Shown here piece by piece: positions 1 through 7,035 of a stretch of 14,098 nt of DNA. Source of the stretch: Mayfieldus sp038317345 (GTDB taxonomy: Bacteria; Actinomycetota; Thermoleophilia; Solirubrobacterales; 70-9); contig JBBQBH010000064.1 of NCBI GenBank assembly GCA_038317345.1, positions 1 through 14,098 of the forward strand. Reading direction: 5' to 3'. Both the position numbers and the translations under genes were made by a program. The notes under the pieces are model-generated. The model was not told the origin of the DNA. It made no database searches and was given only the letters and a program-made list of their open reading frames with translations. Numbering within the stretch: the first letter of the stretch is position 1; the number at the start of each line of letters is the position of its first letter.

Positions 1-76
1 GCGCGGCGGAAGCCCGGAAGCCAGGAGACCTGACCCCGGCCGAGCCATGTAATCCCTCGAGGAAAGGGTGGCTTAG
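1..76 (+). promoter_or_regulatory. Cobalamin riboswitch, 3' part (cut by window edge)
   Basis: Bases 19-35 (AGCCAGGAGACCTGACC) match the B12 box, the conserved 3' core of adenosylcobalamin-sensing riboswitches, with one extra A before the final CC. The 5' part of the aptamer lies outside the window. Downstream, AGCC (43-46) can pair with GGCT (70-73) and CCCT (54-57) with AGGG (65-68), enclosing the Shine-Dalgarno GAGGAAAGGG (59-68) of the first gene. This would be the regulatory hairpin and suggests control of translation start: ligand bound, ribosome site closed. The B12 box is seen directly; the pairing and the mechanism are inferred. It heads a five-gene ECF operon and is independent evidence that the operon's substrate is a corrinoid. 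Confidence 0.85.
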
Positions 77-1051
77 ATGCCATATTCCAAGTTCAACCGG
101 CTGGCGCTCGCCTGCCTGACCTGCCTCGCGTTGGCGATTTCGGCGGCGCCGGCGCTAGCGGGCACCACCACGGCAAAGCTGCGGGTGGTCAACACCGCCG
201 GCACTACTCTCGCCGACCAGAGCCAGGTCACCGGGGACGTGACGATCAAGACCGACCCGGGTGCGACCTGCTTCGGTCCCCCCGGCGGCAGCGGCAACAA
301 CGTCGTCGTGCCCGGGCCGAGCGCGCTGGGGCTTGTCAAGGACACAGCAGACTCGAACCCGGCGCTGCGGCCGCTCTCGGTCACCGATCAGTTCGGCTTT
401 GGTCTGGGCGTCTGCGGGATCGGCGGCTCTACCTTCAATCAGGGCGACACCGCCTCCTGGTATCTGAAGGTCAACCACGTCGGGGCGACGGTAGGCGGCG
501 ATCAGTACCTGCTCAAGTCCGGTGACGACGTGCTCTGGTACCTCTCGCCTGGCTACCCCTATCCAAATGAGCTGCAGCTCGTTGCCCCGACCACCGCCAA
601 GAGCGGGGTGCCGTTCACGGTCAGTGTCTACTCATTCAACGACGCGGGCCAACGCAGCCCGGTGGCTGGGGCGCTGGTCACCGGCGCCGAGCTGCCAACG
701 GGCGGCGATGGGACGACGACGGTCGACCTGAACCGCAGCGCAACTCTGCAGGCACTGCACGGGGCAGACATCCCCTCGAACACGGCGATCGCGACCTGCG
801 TCTCTACGGTGCGGAACGCGTGTGGGTACGCCAGCAAGACGCCGCGGCACAGGATCGTCGGCACCAACCAGGCAAACCGGATCAAGGGCACCAAGATGCC
901 CGATCTGGTCAGGGCGCGCGCGGGCCAGGATCACATCAACACCCGCGGAGGCCTCTCGGACGTCGTCAACTGCGGCCGAGGCGTCGACAAGGCCACCGTC
1001 GACAGCACCGACATCACCCGCCGCTGCGAGAAGGTGATCAGAAAAGGGTGA
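77..1051 (+). CDS. Secreted DUF4430 (transcobalamin beta-domain-like) protein with degenerate RTX-like tail
   Basis: This 324-residue exported protein starts at ATG 77, about 8 bases after a strong Shine-Dalgarno. Residues 1-28 form a signal peptide with a probable cut after ALA28. Residues about 30-165 resemble DUF4430, the fold of the C-terminal beta domain of transcobalamin and intrinsic factor; the hallmark is SWYLKVNHVG followed by a DDVLWYLSPG strand. Residues about 166-245 look like an Ig-type beta domain. Residues about 258-324 are a degenerate RTX/hemolysin-type segment (NRIKGTKMPD, GLSDVVNCGRGVD) ending in the C..V pattern common in secreted actinobacterial proteins. It lacks a lipobox and a membrane anchor, so it is probably released or held to the wall by its tail. 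It is the first gene after the B12 riboswitch and overlaps the next gene by 4 bp. A role in binding B12 outside the cell is inferred from fold and context. The domain call is fairly sure, the ligand less so. Confidence 0.82.
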   Translation: MPYSKFNRLALACLTCLALAISAAPALAGTTTAKLRVVNTAGTTLADQSQVTGDVTIKTDPGATCFGPPGGSGNNVVVPGPSALGLVKDTADSNPALRPLSVTDQFGFGLGVCGIGGSTFNQGDTASWYLKVNHVGATVGGDQYLLKSGDDVLWYLSPGYPYPNELQLVAPTTAKSGVPFTVSVYSFNDAGQRSPVAGALVTGAELPTGGDGTTTVDLNRSATLQALHGADIPSNTAIATCVSTVRNACGYASKTPRHRIVGTNQANRIKGTKMPDLVRARAGQDHINTRGGLSDVVNCGRGVDKATVDSTDITRRCEKVIRKG

Positions 1052-1956
1052 CCGTGCTGCGCAGCCCGGCGGCCGCGATCGCGCTCCTCTGCGCGCTTTC
1101 GGTCGCCGGCTGCGGCCTCGGCCCGGGCCCCTCGGTCGGCGATGTTCAAATCACGGTGACTCGCGACTACGGCTCACAGGTGCTTCTGAAGCGCAGCGAG
1201 CCCAACGCCCACGAGTCGGAGACCGCACTGCGGCTGCTCGATCGCAACGCTGACATCTCAACCCGCTACGGAGGCGGCTTCGTGCAGTCGATCGACGGCC
1301 TGGCGGGGGCCAACGACGGCAACCGGCGCTTCGACTGGTTCTTCTACGTCGATGGGGTCGAGTCGCCGGTCGGGTCTGCCGACTATCCGCTGCACGGCGG
1401 CTACCGGGTCTGGTGGGACTATCGCGATTGGACCGCGGCGATGCGGGTGCCGGCCGTGGTCGGCTCCTATCCAGACCCCTTCCTGCATGGCTACGAGGGC
1501 GACCGCCATCCGGTCCAGGTGCGCTGCCTGGGCGGTGGCCCAGCCTGTGGGCTTGCGCGGGCACGGCTTCCAGACACCGGCGCCGAAGGCGGTAAGAGCA
1601 GCGGCGATCCGATCCGGGTCCTGGTCGGACCTTGGAAGCGGGTGCGTGGCGACGCCGCTGCGGCATTGATCGAGCGTGGCCCTGCAGACAGTGGCGTGTT
1701 CGCCGACTTCGTCCGGGCACATGGCGCCTGGGAGCTTCAGCCTCTGAACGTGGCCGGACAGGCGGTCGGCGCGCCCCGGCAGGCGGGGCTCGTCGCGGCG
1801 ACCCGAGATGGCGATAACCCGCCGACATGGGTGGTGACCGGATCGAACGTCTCCGATGCAATCGGCGCGGCTCAGCTGCTCGACCCGGCGGACCTGCGCA
1901 ACCGCTATGCCGTCGCGACCAGTGGCGCCCACCCGATGCCTCTGCCGGTGCCATGA
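1048..1956 (+). CDS. DUF4430 lipoprotein, probable corrinoid-binding partner of the ECF transporter
   Basis: This is a 302-residue lipoprotein. GTG 1048 is chosen as start because it overlaps the previous stop as GTGA, follows an AAAAGGG tract, and places a lipobox (VAGC, Cys22) after a 21-residue signal; GTG 1054 is an alternative. The reading frame is open further upstream, but that part is a shadow of the first gene. Residues about 32-130 are a textbook DUF4430 domain: FDWFFYVDGVESPVG at 95-109 and YRVWWDYRDW near 119-128 match the family's W-Y-V-N/D-G and W-x-Y signatures. The remaining 170 residues are not recognised; they contain a conserved-looking TRDGDNPPTWVVTG stretch and an ITGA-like helix. 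The protein should sit on the outer face of the membrane beside the barrel of the S-subunit fusion. In intrinsic factor and transcobalamin this domain covers one face of bound B12; the same job here is inferred. It overlaps the EcfT gene by ATGA. Confidence 0.85.
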   Translation: MTVLRSPAAAIALLCALSVAGCGLGPGPSVGDVQITVTRDYGSQVLLKRSEPNAHESETALRLLDRNADISTRYGGGFVQSIDGLAGANDGNRRFDWFFYVDGVESPVGSADYPLHGGYRVWWDYRDWTAAMRVPAVVGSYPDPFLHGYEGDRHPVQVRCLGGGPACGLARARLPDTGAEGGKSSGDPIRVLVGPWKRVRGDAAAALIERGPADSGVFADFVRAHGAWELQPLNVAGQAVGAPRQAGLVAATRDGDNPPTWVVTGSNVSDAIGAAQLLDPADLRNRYAVATSGAHPMPLPVP

Positions 1957-2864
1957 GGTCCCCGCTCTCCTACACGCCGCGCCCCGGGCCGCTTCAGTCC
2001 GCGTCGCCGGGTGCGGCGATCGCCTATCTCGGCGCCTTCGTCCTGATCGCCTTTCTGTACTCGAACCCGTTCGTGCTTGCCGCGGCCGCCCTGGGCGCCG
2101 CGATCGCCGGCCTCGCCGCTGGAGCGCGGCGGGCGGTCGCCGTCGCAGTTCGGCTCGGCCTCTCGCTGGCGGTCTTCATCACCGTGGTCAACGGCCTGGT
2201 CAGCGATCGCGGCGTCACCGTGCTGGCCCGACTCGGCCACTTTCCGCTGCTGGGCCAGGTAAACGTCACAGCCGAGGCCCTGGTCGCCGGGGCCTCGATC
2301 GGCCTGCGGGCGATGGCAGCGATGATCGCCGCAGCGGTCTATTCCGCCTGCGTGGATCCGGACCGCGTGCTGCGGTTGCTGCGCCCGCTGGCCGGCCGGT
2401 CGGCGCTCACGGCCACGTTGATCTCGAGGCTAGTCCCGGTGGCGGCTCGCGATGCGACTCGGTTGCGCGAGGCGGCGCGGCTGCGGGGACCCGCGGCAGC
2501 GCGGGTCGGCCGCGGCGCCTTCGCGCGGCGGTTGCTCGCCGGCTCGCTCGACCGCTCCGTCGATGTGGCGGCGACGTTGGAGCTGCGGGGCTACGGGCTC
2601 TCCGCATCGGGATCGGGTCGCGAGAGGCGCCGCAACCGGCACGATCGACGCTTCTGGATCGCCGCCTCGCTCCTCGCCAGCACGGGGATCGTCGCTCGTC
2701 TTGCCGGCGCCGGTGGTTTCGAGGCCTATCCAAGCATTGAAGTGGCGACCGATGGGCTGACGCTCGTCGTCGCGGCGACGACTGTGGTTGCCGGTCTCGT
2801 GCCGCTGCGCCGCCGCCAGCGCCGGCGCGCGGTGGTCGCCACCAGAGAGGTCGCTCGTGCCTGA
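1953..2864 (+). CDS. ecfT: ECF transporter transmembrane subunit EcfT (CbiQ family)
   Basis: This 303-residue integral membrane protein is the scaffold of an energy-coupling-factor importer: it links the ATPases to the substrate-binding subunit. ATG 1953 overlaps the upstream stop as ATGA. Hydrophobic helices occupy roughly residues 20-75, 110-145 and, at the C-terminus, 235-290. Between them lie the two coupling helices with the family's Arg motifs: REAARLRG (Arg178) and ATLELRGYG (Arg212), 34 residues apart, which dock into grooves of the two ATPase domains. The length is slightly above the usual 250-270 because of extra C-terminal helices and an Arg-rich tail. The gene overlaps the ATPase gene by 8 bp, implying stoichiometric, coupled translation. 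The family is clear; the cobalamin assignment comes from the riboswitch and neighbouring genes, since EcfT itself does not define the substrate. Confidence 0.9.
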   Translation: MRSPLSYTPRPGPLQSASPGAAIAYLGAFVLIAFLYSNPFVLAAAALGAAIAGLAAGARRAVAVAVRLGLSLAVFITVVNGLVSDRGVTVLARLGHFPLLGQVNVTAEALVAGASIGLRAMAAMIAAAVYSACVDPDRVLRLLRPLAGRSALTATLISRLVPVAARDATRLREAARLRGPAAARVGRGAFARRLLAGSLDRSVDVAATLELRGYGLSASGSGRERRRNRHDRRFWIAASLLASTGIVARLAGAGGFEAYPSIEVATDGLTLVVAATTVVAGLVPLRRRQRRRAVVATREVARA

Positions 2865-4554
2865 GCTGGCAGTGCCCCCTCGCAGCGAGGTGCCGCTCGA
2901 GATCGAGCGGCTCGGGTACCGCTACCCGGGCTCCGATCGGGACGTCTTGCACGAGGTCAGCCTCAGCGTTGGAGCGGGCGAGCTGATCGTGCTCGCGGGG
3001 CGCTCGGCGAGCGGGAAGACGACCCTCCTGCGCGCCGCCTGCGGCCTGGTGCCGCATTTCCACGGCGGCGAAGTCAGCGGGCGCATCGCGGTCGCTGGAC
3101 TCGAGACCCGCGAGGCCGGGCCCGGAGACCTGGCCGGCGCGGTCGGATACGTCGCGCAGGACCCCGAGACGCAGGTCGTCTCGACCACCGTGCGGGCCGA
3201 GATCGAGCTGCCGCTCGAGCTTCGGGGCGATTCTGCGGCGACCCGAGCCCGGGCAGTCGAGGAGGTCGGGCTCGCCCTGGCAATTCCCCATTTGCTCTCC
3301 CGAGCCACCGACACGCTCGCGGGCGGCGAACTGCAACGCGTGGCGCTGGCCGCCGCCTTGGTGACCCGCCCCCAGTTGGTTCTCCTCGACGAGCCGACCT
3401 CGCAACTCGACCCTGTCGCTGGCGACGAACTGATCTGGTTGCTGCGCCGGCTCAATGAGGAGTGGGGCGTCTCGATCGTTCTTGCGGAGCATCGTCTGGA
3501 ACGTTGCTTGGCCGCGGCGGATCGAGTCGTCGCGATGGAATCTGGGTCGATCGCATTCGATGGGGCCCCGTCCGACTTCCTTGCCTGGGCCATCGAGCAC
3601 GATCCTGCGCTCGCCACCCCAGGCGCACATCTGTTCTCGCTGGCTGGCATCGAGCCGCTTCCAATCGGGGTCAAGTCGGCGCGCGAGATCCTCGCCGCCG
3701 TCGAGGGTGGGGAGGCGGCGGCGCACCCCTACCTCACTCGCCACTCGCGCGAGGAGCGGCTGCCGCCTACCGCGAGCCGCCCGGCGCGCTCGGCCGCAAA
3801 ACGTTCGGACGGGGCGGCACCGCCCCCAGCCGCAGCCCTCGAAGCGCGGGACCTGTGGGTTGAATTGGACCGGGGTGACGAGCTCCACGACGTCCTACGC
3901 GGAATTGAGCTCCGAGTCAATCGAGGCGAGCGGGTCGCATTAATGGGCAGGAATGGAGCGGGCAAGAGCACCTTCCTGCGAACTGCCGCGGGGCTCATCG
4001 AACCAGTGCACGGCCGCATCCAAGTCGCGGGAGGAATCGCGCTCCTGGGGCAAAGCCCCGATGACTACCTCGTTAGGGAGCGAGTTGCAGAGGAACTTCC
4101 GGGCATTGAGGGGAGAACGGCCCTGGCCGCCGTTGGGCTTGAACACACGGCAGACGCCGATCCGCGAGATCTGTCGGGAGGTGAACGGCAGAGGCTGTCG
4201 CTGGCGATCACGCTGGCGGGACGGTCTGACGGCGGTGAGGTTCCCGGGCTGGTGGCGCTCGACGAGCCCACGCGGGGAATGGACCGAGCGCGCAAGGACG
4301 AGCTTGCAGAGCTGATCGGGCGGCTGGCGGAGCGAGGCGCGGCCGTGATGGTCGCCACCCATGACGTCGAGTTCGCCGCCACCTTCGCCGAGCGCGTGGT
4401 TCTGCTCGGCGACGGAATCGTGATCGCCGATGCCGATGCCTCCGAGGTGCTCTCGGGTGGCTGGTACTTCGCCACCGAGGTGGCGCGGATCCTGGGGCGT
4501 CCGGGGGTCGTGACCCCGCAGGCGGGGGCGGAGCTGATCGGAGGATGGGAGTGA
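2857..4554 (+). CDS. ecfA: Fused ECF transporter ATPase, two ABC domains (EcfA-EcfA')
   Basis: This 565-residue cytoplasmic protein carries both ATPase domains of an ECF importer in one chain, usually encoded by two genes. GTG 2857 follows GAGAGG at good spacing inside the end of ecfT. Domain 1 (about 15-290) has the P-loop GRSASGKTT (Lys54), Q-loop YVAQDPETQ, a variant signature LAGGELQ (154-160; Ala for the usual Ser) and Walker B LLDEPTSQLD (Asp178, Glu179). Domain 2 (about 330-560) has GRNGAGKST (Lys370), LSGGERQ (439-445), LDEPTRGMD (Asp469, Glu470) and the switch ATHD. All catalytic residues appear intact, so both sites should hydrolyse ATP. The linker at about 290-325 contains an interspersed repeat that is also found, inverted, in the next gene. 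The first part of domain 2 is somewhat less GC-rich and uses rare codons such as TTA and AGG. The gene overlaps the next start as GTGA. Confidence 0.92.
   Translation: MPELAVPPRSEVPLEIERLGYRYPGSDRDVLHEVSLSVGAGELIVLAGRSASGKTTLLRAACGLVPHFHGGEVSGRIAVAGLETREAGPGDLAGAVGYVAQDPETQVVSTTVRAEIELPLELRGDSAATRARAVEEVGLALAIPHLLSRATDTLAGGELQRVALAAALVTRPQLVLLDEPTSQLDPVAGDELIWLLRRLNEEWGVSIVLAEHRLERCLAAADRVVAMESGSIAFDGAPSDFLAWAIEHDPALATPGAHLFSLAGIEPLPIGVKSAREILAAVEGGEAAAHPYLTRHSREERLPPTASRPARSAAKRSDGAAPPPAAALEARDLWVELDRGDELHDVLRGIELRVNRGERVALMGRNGAGKSTFLRTAAGLIEPVHGRIQVAGGIALLGQSPDDYLVRERVAEELPGIEGRTALAAVGLEHTADADPRDLSGGERQRLSLAITLAGRSDGGEVPGLVALDEPTRGMDRARKDELAELIGRLAERGAAVMVATHDVEFAATFAERVVLLGDGIVIADADASEVLSGGWYFATEVARILGRPGVVTPQAGAELIGGWE
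3714..3826 (+). repeat. Interspersed repeat, copy 1 (in frame within ATPase linker)
   Basis: The core spans 3732-3809 (78 bp). It opens with CCTCACTCGCCACTCGC (3732-3748) and closes with CGCAAAACGTTCGGA (3795-3809); both blocks recur exactly, in reverse complement, in copy 2, again 78 bp apart. The middle has diverged, and weaker similarity extends to about 3714 and 3826. Read in the gene's frame it gives LTRHS..., a variable centre, then AKRSDGAAPPP. It lies in the flexible linker between the two ATPase domains, where extra residues are tolerated. No inverted termini or transposase are visible. It resembles the protein-coding palindromic-element class of short mobile repeats in behaviour, not in sequence. 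Confidence 0.8.
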
Positions 4555-6482
4555 GCTGGCAGCTCGCGAGCTTCGTCGTGCTCGGTGCCGTGCTGATTGG
4601 CGGCTTCGCCTGGTACGAGCGCTCGCGCCCCCCTTCTCAGATAGTCGCCCTCGTGGCCGCGCTTGCGGCACTCGCCGTCGCAGGGCGAGTGGTCGTCGCG
4701 GCGATCCCCAACGTCGTCGCCACCACCGACATCGTGATCTTCACCGGCTACGCACTCGGCGGCGCGCCGGGGTTCGTGGTCGGCGCACTGGCGGGACTGA
4801 TCTCCAACTTCTGGCTCGGCCAGGGCCCATGGACGCCGTGGCAGATGGCCGGCTGGGGACTGGCGGGGATTCTGGGTGCGGTGCTGGCGCGCGCCACGCG
4901 GCGTCGCGCGGGTCGCCTGGAATTGACCCTTGCCTGCGGATTCGCGGGAATCGCCTACGGGGCGCTTCTCAACTTCTCGCTGATGGTCAGCTACGGCGGC
5001 GCGTTCACACTCGATCGCTGGCTCGCGCTCGAGGTCCGCGCCGTGCCCTTCGACCTCGCGCATGCGATCGGCAACATGACTCTGGCGCTGGTCGGCGGGC
5101 CGGCGATGGTGCGGATGCTGATGCGCTTCCGCGAGCGGTTCGAGTTTCGCTGGCAGCCGGTTTCCCCGAAGCGACCGACGAGGCCCGGCCTCGCCGGCGT
5201 CGCCACCGCGTTGCTCCTGGCCTTGGTCGCCGTCGCCGTCTCTACCCCGCGGCCGGCGAGCGCCGGCGTGGCCCCGGCGGCGTGGTTGGAGCGGGCCGAG
5301 AACGCGGACGGCGGGTTCCCCGCGACGCCAGGCCAGGAATCGAATACCCAGATGACCGGGTGGGCGATGCTCGGCCTGGAGGCGGCCGGTATCAACCCTC
5401 TCGACGTAGGACGGGCAGGGCATTCGCCGGTCGACTTCCTACGGGCAAACATCGCCGACGTCCGGACTCCGGGCGATCTGGCCCGGACGATCTTGGCGCT
5501 GAGCGGAGCCGGAGTCGATGCCCATCGCTTCGCGGGGCACGACCTCGCGGCAAGGTTGGCGGGCCGCCGCCGCCCCGACGGCTCCTACCAGGGCTGGCCC
5601 AACTCGACCGCCTTCGCGGTGATGGCCCTGCGAGCCACCGGCTCTGGCGCCGGCATACACCGGTCGCTGGCCTGGCTGCGCCGAGTCCAGGGCGATGACG
5701 GCGGATGGGGAGCCGTGCCGGGCGCCCCGGGCGATCCGGATTCGACCGGCGCCGTGCTTCAGGCCCTCGGCGGCGGTTCGCGCGCCGCCAGCGACGGCGC
5801 TCGCTTCCTGCGCCGCTCCCAGCAGTCGGGGGGCGGCTGGGGACTGGCGGCGTCGGGTCCGGTCAACTCTCAGTCGACCGCCTGGGCGACCCAGGGCCTG
5901 CTCGCCGCCGGTGTCAACCCATCCTTGGTGAAGCAGGGTGGCCACTCCGGCCTCGACTACCTATCTGCCCGCCGAGCGTCCGACGGGCACTACCGATACT
6001 CCGCGAGCAGCAACCAGACCCCGATCTGGGTTACGGGCCAGGTATTGGTAGCGGACGAGCTCAAACCATTCCCGCTCGCTGCAGTCCCACGCGCTGCCGG
6101 GCCCAATGGCGGTGGGAGCTCCGGTGCGGGTTCGAGCGGGGGCGGAAGTACGAGTGGGACCGGTGTAGGTGGCGCCGCTGGAGGAAGGAATGGCGGTGGC
6201 GCGGCCCGTTCCGAACGTTTTGCGCCCGGGCGAGCCAAGCGAAAGGAGAATTCGTCGGGCGATAAGTCGAGCGAGTGGCGAGTGAGGAATGGGTCCGCCA
6301 CCGTCCCCTCGCCCAAGAGCGGTGGGTCCGAGCAGCGTCCGTCCACCACCACTGCCTTCGCAGCCAACCAGGGCGACGGGGGAGGGGGGACATCGCCGCT
6401 CGTGCCGATCGCGATCGCCCTCGGCGCAGGCGGACTCGTCCTCGGCGGCGCCTGGTGGGCCAACCGACGATTCCGCGCCTAG
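4551..6482 (+). CDS. CbrT-like ECF S-component fused to extracellular alpha6/alpha6 barrel with C-terminal membrane anchor
   Basis: This 643-residue membrane protein is probably the corrinoid-specific subunit. GTG 4551 is preferred: it overlaps the previous stop as GTGA and lies 6 bases after GGAGG (4540-4544). ATG 4545 is in frame but directly abuts that site. Residues 1-205 are a six-helix S-component; TDIVIFTGYALGG and GQGPWTPWQM (90-99) recall the CbrT (B12) type. A seventh helix at about 213-237 crosses outward. Residues about 242-508 hold squalene-cyclase/prenyltransferase-type repeats (NADGGFP, RPDGSYQGW, GDDGGWG, SGGGWG, ASDGHY), the fold of the alpha domain of intrinsic factor. DPDST (395-399) is not the cyclase DXDD acid motif, and no prenyltransferase zinc triad is evident, so binding is likelier than catalysis. 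A Gly/Ser-rich linker (about 509-612) with the inverted repeat precedes a final helix (about 616-636) ending RRFRA. The topology puts the barrel outside. It is the last gene of the operon. Confidence 0.85.
   Translation: MSWQLASFVVLGAVLIGGFAWYERSRPPSQIVALVAALAALAVAGRVVVAAIPNVVATTDIVIFTGYALGGAPGFVVGALAGLISNFWLGQGPWTPWQMAGWGLAGILGAVLARATRRRAGRLELTLACGFAGIAYGALLNFSLMVSYGGAFTLDRWLALEVRAVPFDLAHAIGNMTLALVGGPAMVRMLMRFRERFEFRWQPVSPKRPTRPGLAGVATALLLALVAVAVSTPRPASAGVAPAAWLERAENADGGFPATPGQESNTQMTGWAMLGLEAAGINPLDVGRAGHSPVDFLRANIADVRTPGDLARTILALSGAGVDAHRFAGHDLAARLAGRRRPDGSYQGWPNSTAFAVMALRATGSGAGIHRSLAWLRRVQGDDGGWGAVPGAPGDPDSTGAVLQALGGGSRAASDGARFLRRSQQSGGGWGLAASGPVNSQSTAWATQGLLAAGVNPSLVKQGGHSGLDYLSARRASDGHYRYSASSNQTPIWVTGQVLVADELKPFPLAAVPRAAGPNGGGSSGAGSSGGGSTSGTGVGGAAGGRNGGGAARSERFAPGRAKRKENSSGDKSSEWRVRNGSATVPSPKSGGSEQRPSTTTAFAANQGDGGGGTSPLVPIAIALGAGGLVLGGAWWANRRFRA
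6190..6304 (-). repeat. Interspersed repeat, copy 2 (inverted, within S-subunit linker)
   Basis: This is the reverse complement of the repeat in the ATPase gene. The core is 6210-6287, again 78 bp, bounded by TCCGAACGTTTTGCG (6210-6224) and GCGAGTGGCGAGTGAGG (6271-6287). The end blocks match copy 1 exactly, while the central roughly 46 bp are largely different and richer in A/T. On the gene's own strand it encodes a charged stretch (ARSERFAPGRAKRKE...SEWRVRNG) unlike the surrounding Gly/Ser linker. On the other strand it reads LTRHS...AKRSERAAPPP, matching the translation of copy 1. The insertion keeps the frame open. Confidence 0.8.
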
Positions 6483-6525
6483 CGGCAGGGCAGGCACAAA
6501 GGGCGAGACAGATACCGTTGGATCG

Positions 6526-7035
6526 ATGGATGTCGAGACCGGGATTCGGACCCGCCGCACGCACAAGGCCTTCGAGCCCGAGCCGGTGCCGCGGGAGACG
6601 CTCGACGAGCTGCTCGAGCTGGCCCGCTGGGCGCCCAACCATCACCTCACTGGGCCCTGGCGCTTCCGCGTCGTCGGGCCGCGCTCGTTGGAGCGGCTGA
6701 AGGAGGCAGCTGGGCCGGAGTCCGCCGCCAAGCTCGACCGTTGCCCGACGCTGGTCGTCGCCTCCTGCGTCCTCAGCGGCGACCCCGAGCAGGACGAGGA
6801 GGACCTGCATTCCACCGCCGTCGCCTGCTACATCGTGCTGCTCGCCGCCCATGCCCGGGGACTTGCCGGCTACTGGCGCACCCCAGGCGTCCTGCGGACG
6901 CAGGACGGTAGGCGGGCGGTCGGTCTTCCCGACGACGAGCGCTTCGTCGGCCTTCTCCATATCGGTCGCCCGAAGCAGGAACAGCGGGTTCCTGAGCGCC
7001 CGCCTCCCAGCGAGATCACCGTCTATCTCGACTGA
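6526..7035 (+). CDS. Nitroreductase family protein (FMN-dependent)
   Basis: This 169-residue soluble protein has the N-terminal nitroreductase signature: IRTRRTHKAFEPEPVP, then LLELARWAPNHHLTGPWRF, where Arg and Asn/His residues contact FMN phosphate and flavin, and the later hydrophobic core helix with AAHARGLAGYW. The family reduces nitro compounds, quinones or enals with NAD(P)H, or modifies flavins; the substrate here cannot be told. It is at the short end for the family (180-220 is common) but both termini look complete. ATG 6526 has no clear Shine-Dalgarno; a TANNNT box (TACCGT, 6513-6518) lies 7 bases upstream, suggesting a leaderless transcript. It begins 43 bp after the B12 operon and is probably transcribed separately. 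Its stop overlaps a tiny ORF leading into glpD. Confidence 0.85.
   Translation: MDVETGIRTRRTHKAFEPEPVPRETLDELLELARWAPNHHLTGPWRFRVVGPRSLERLKEAAGPESAAKLDRCPTLVVASCVLSGDPEQDEEDLHSTAVACYIVLLAAHARGLAGYWRTPGVLRTQDGRRAVGLPDDERFVGLLHIGRPKQEQRVPERPPPSEITVYLD

Noticed and set aside
820..1047. N-terminal extension of the DUF4430 lipoprotein
   Set aside because: It overlaps the first gene, is Arg/Gln/His-rich and would bury the lipoprotein signal inside the chain.
2407..3888. 493-codon open frame on the minus strand opposite ecfT/ecfA
   Set aside because: Arg/Gly-rich translation without recognisable motifs; it overlaps intact ABC domains and is a by-product of high GC.
4065..5423. 452-codon open frame on the minus strand opposite the ATPase and S-subunit
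   Set aside because: Composition is shadow-like, and it spans two genuine plus-strand genes.
5277..6070. The alpha6/alpha6 barrel as a terpene cyclase or protein prenyltransferase
   Set aside because: No DXDD acid motif or zinc-ligand triad is visible, and the context is B12 transport; a binding role is more consistent.
5990..6463. Minus-strand frame containing LTRHS...AKRSERAAPPP as a possible gene
   Set aside because: The protein-like part is only the inverted repeat; the rest is Pro/Ala filler opposite a Gly-rich linker.
4545..6482. ATG 4545 as the start of the S-subunit fusion
   Set aside because: The only ribosome site (GGAGG, 4540-4544) abuts it with no spacing, while GTG 4551 has 6-base spacing and the GTGA overlap used elsewhere in the operon. 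The difference is two residues.
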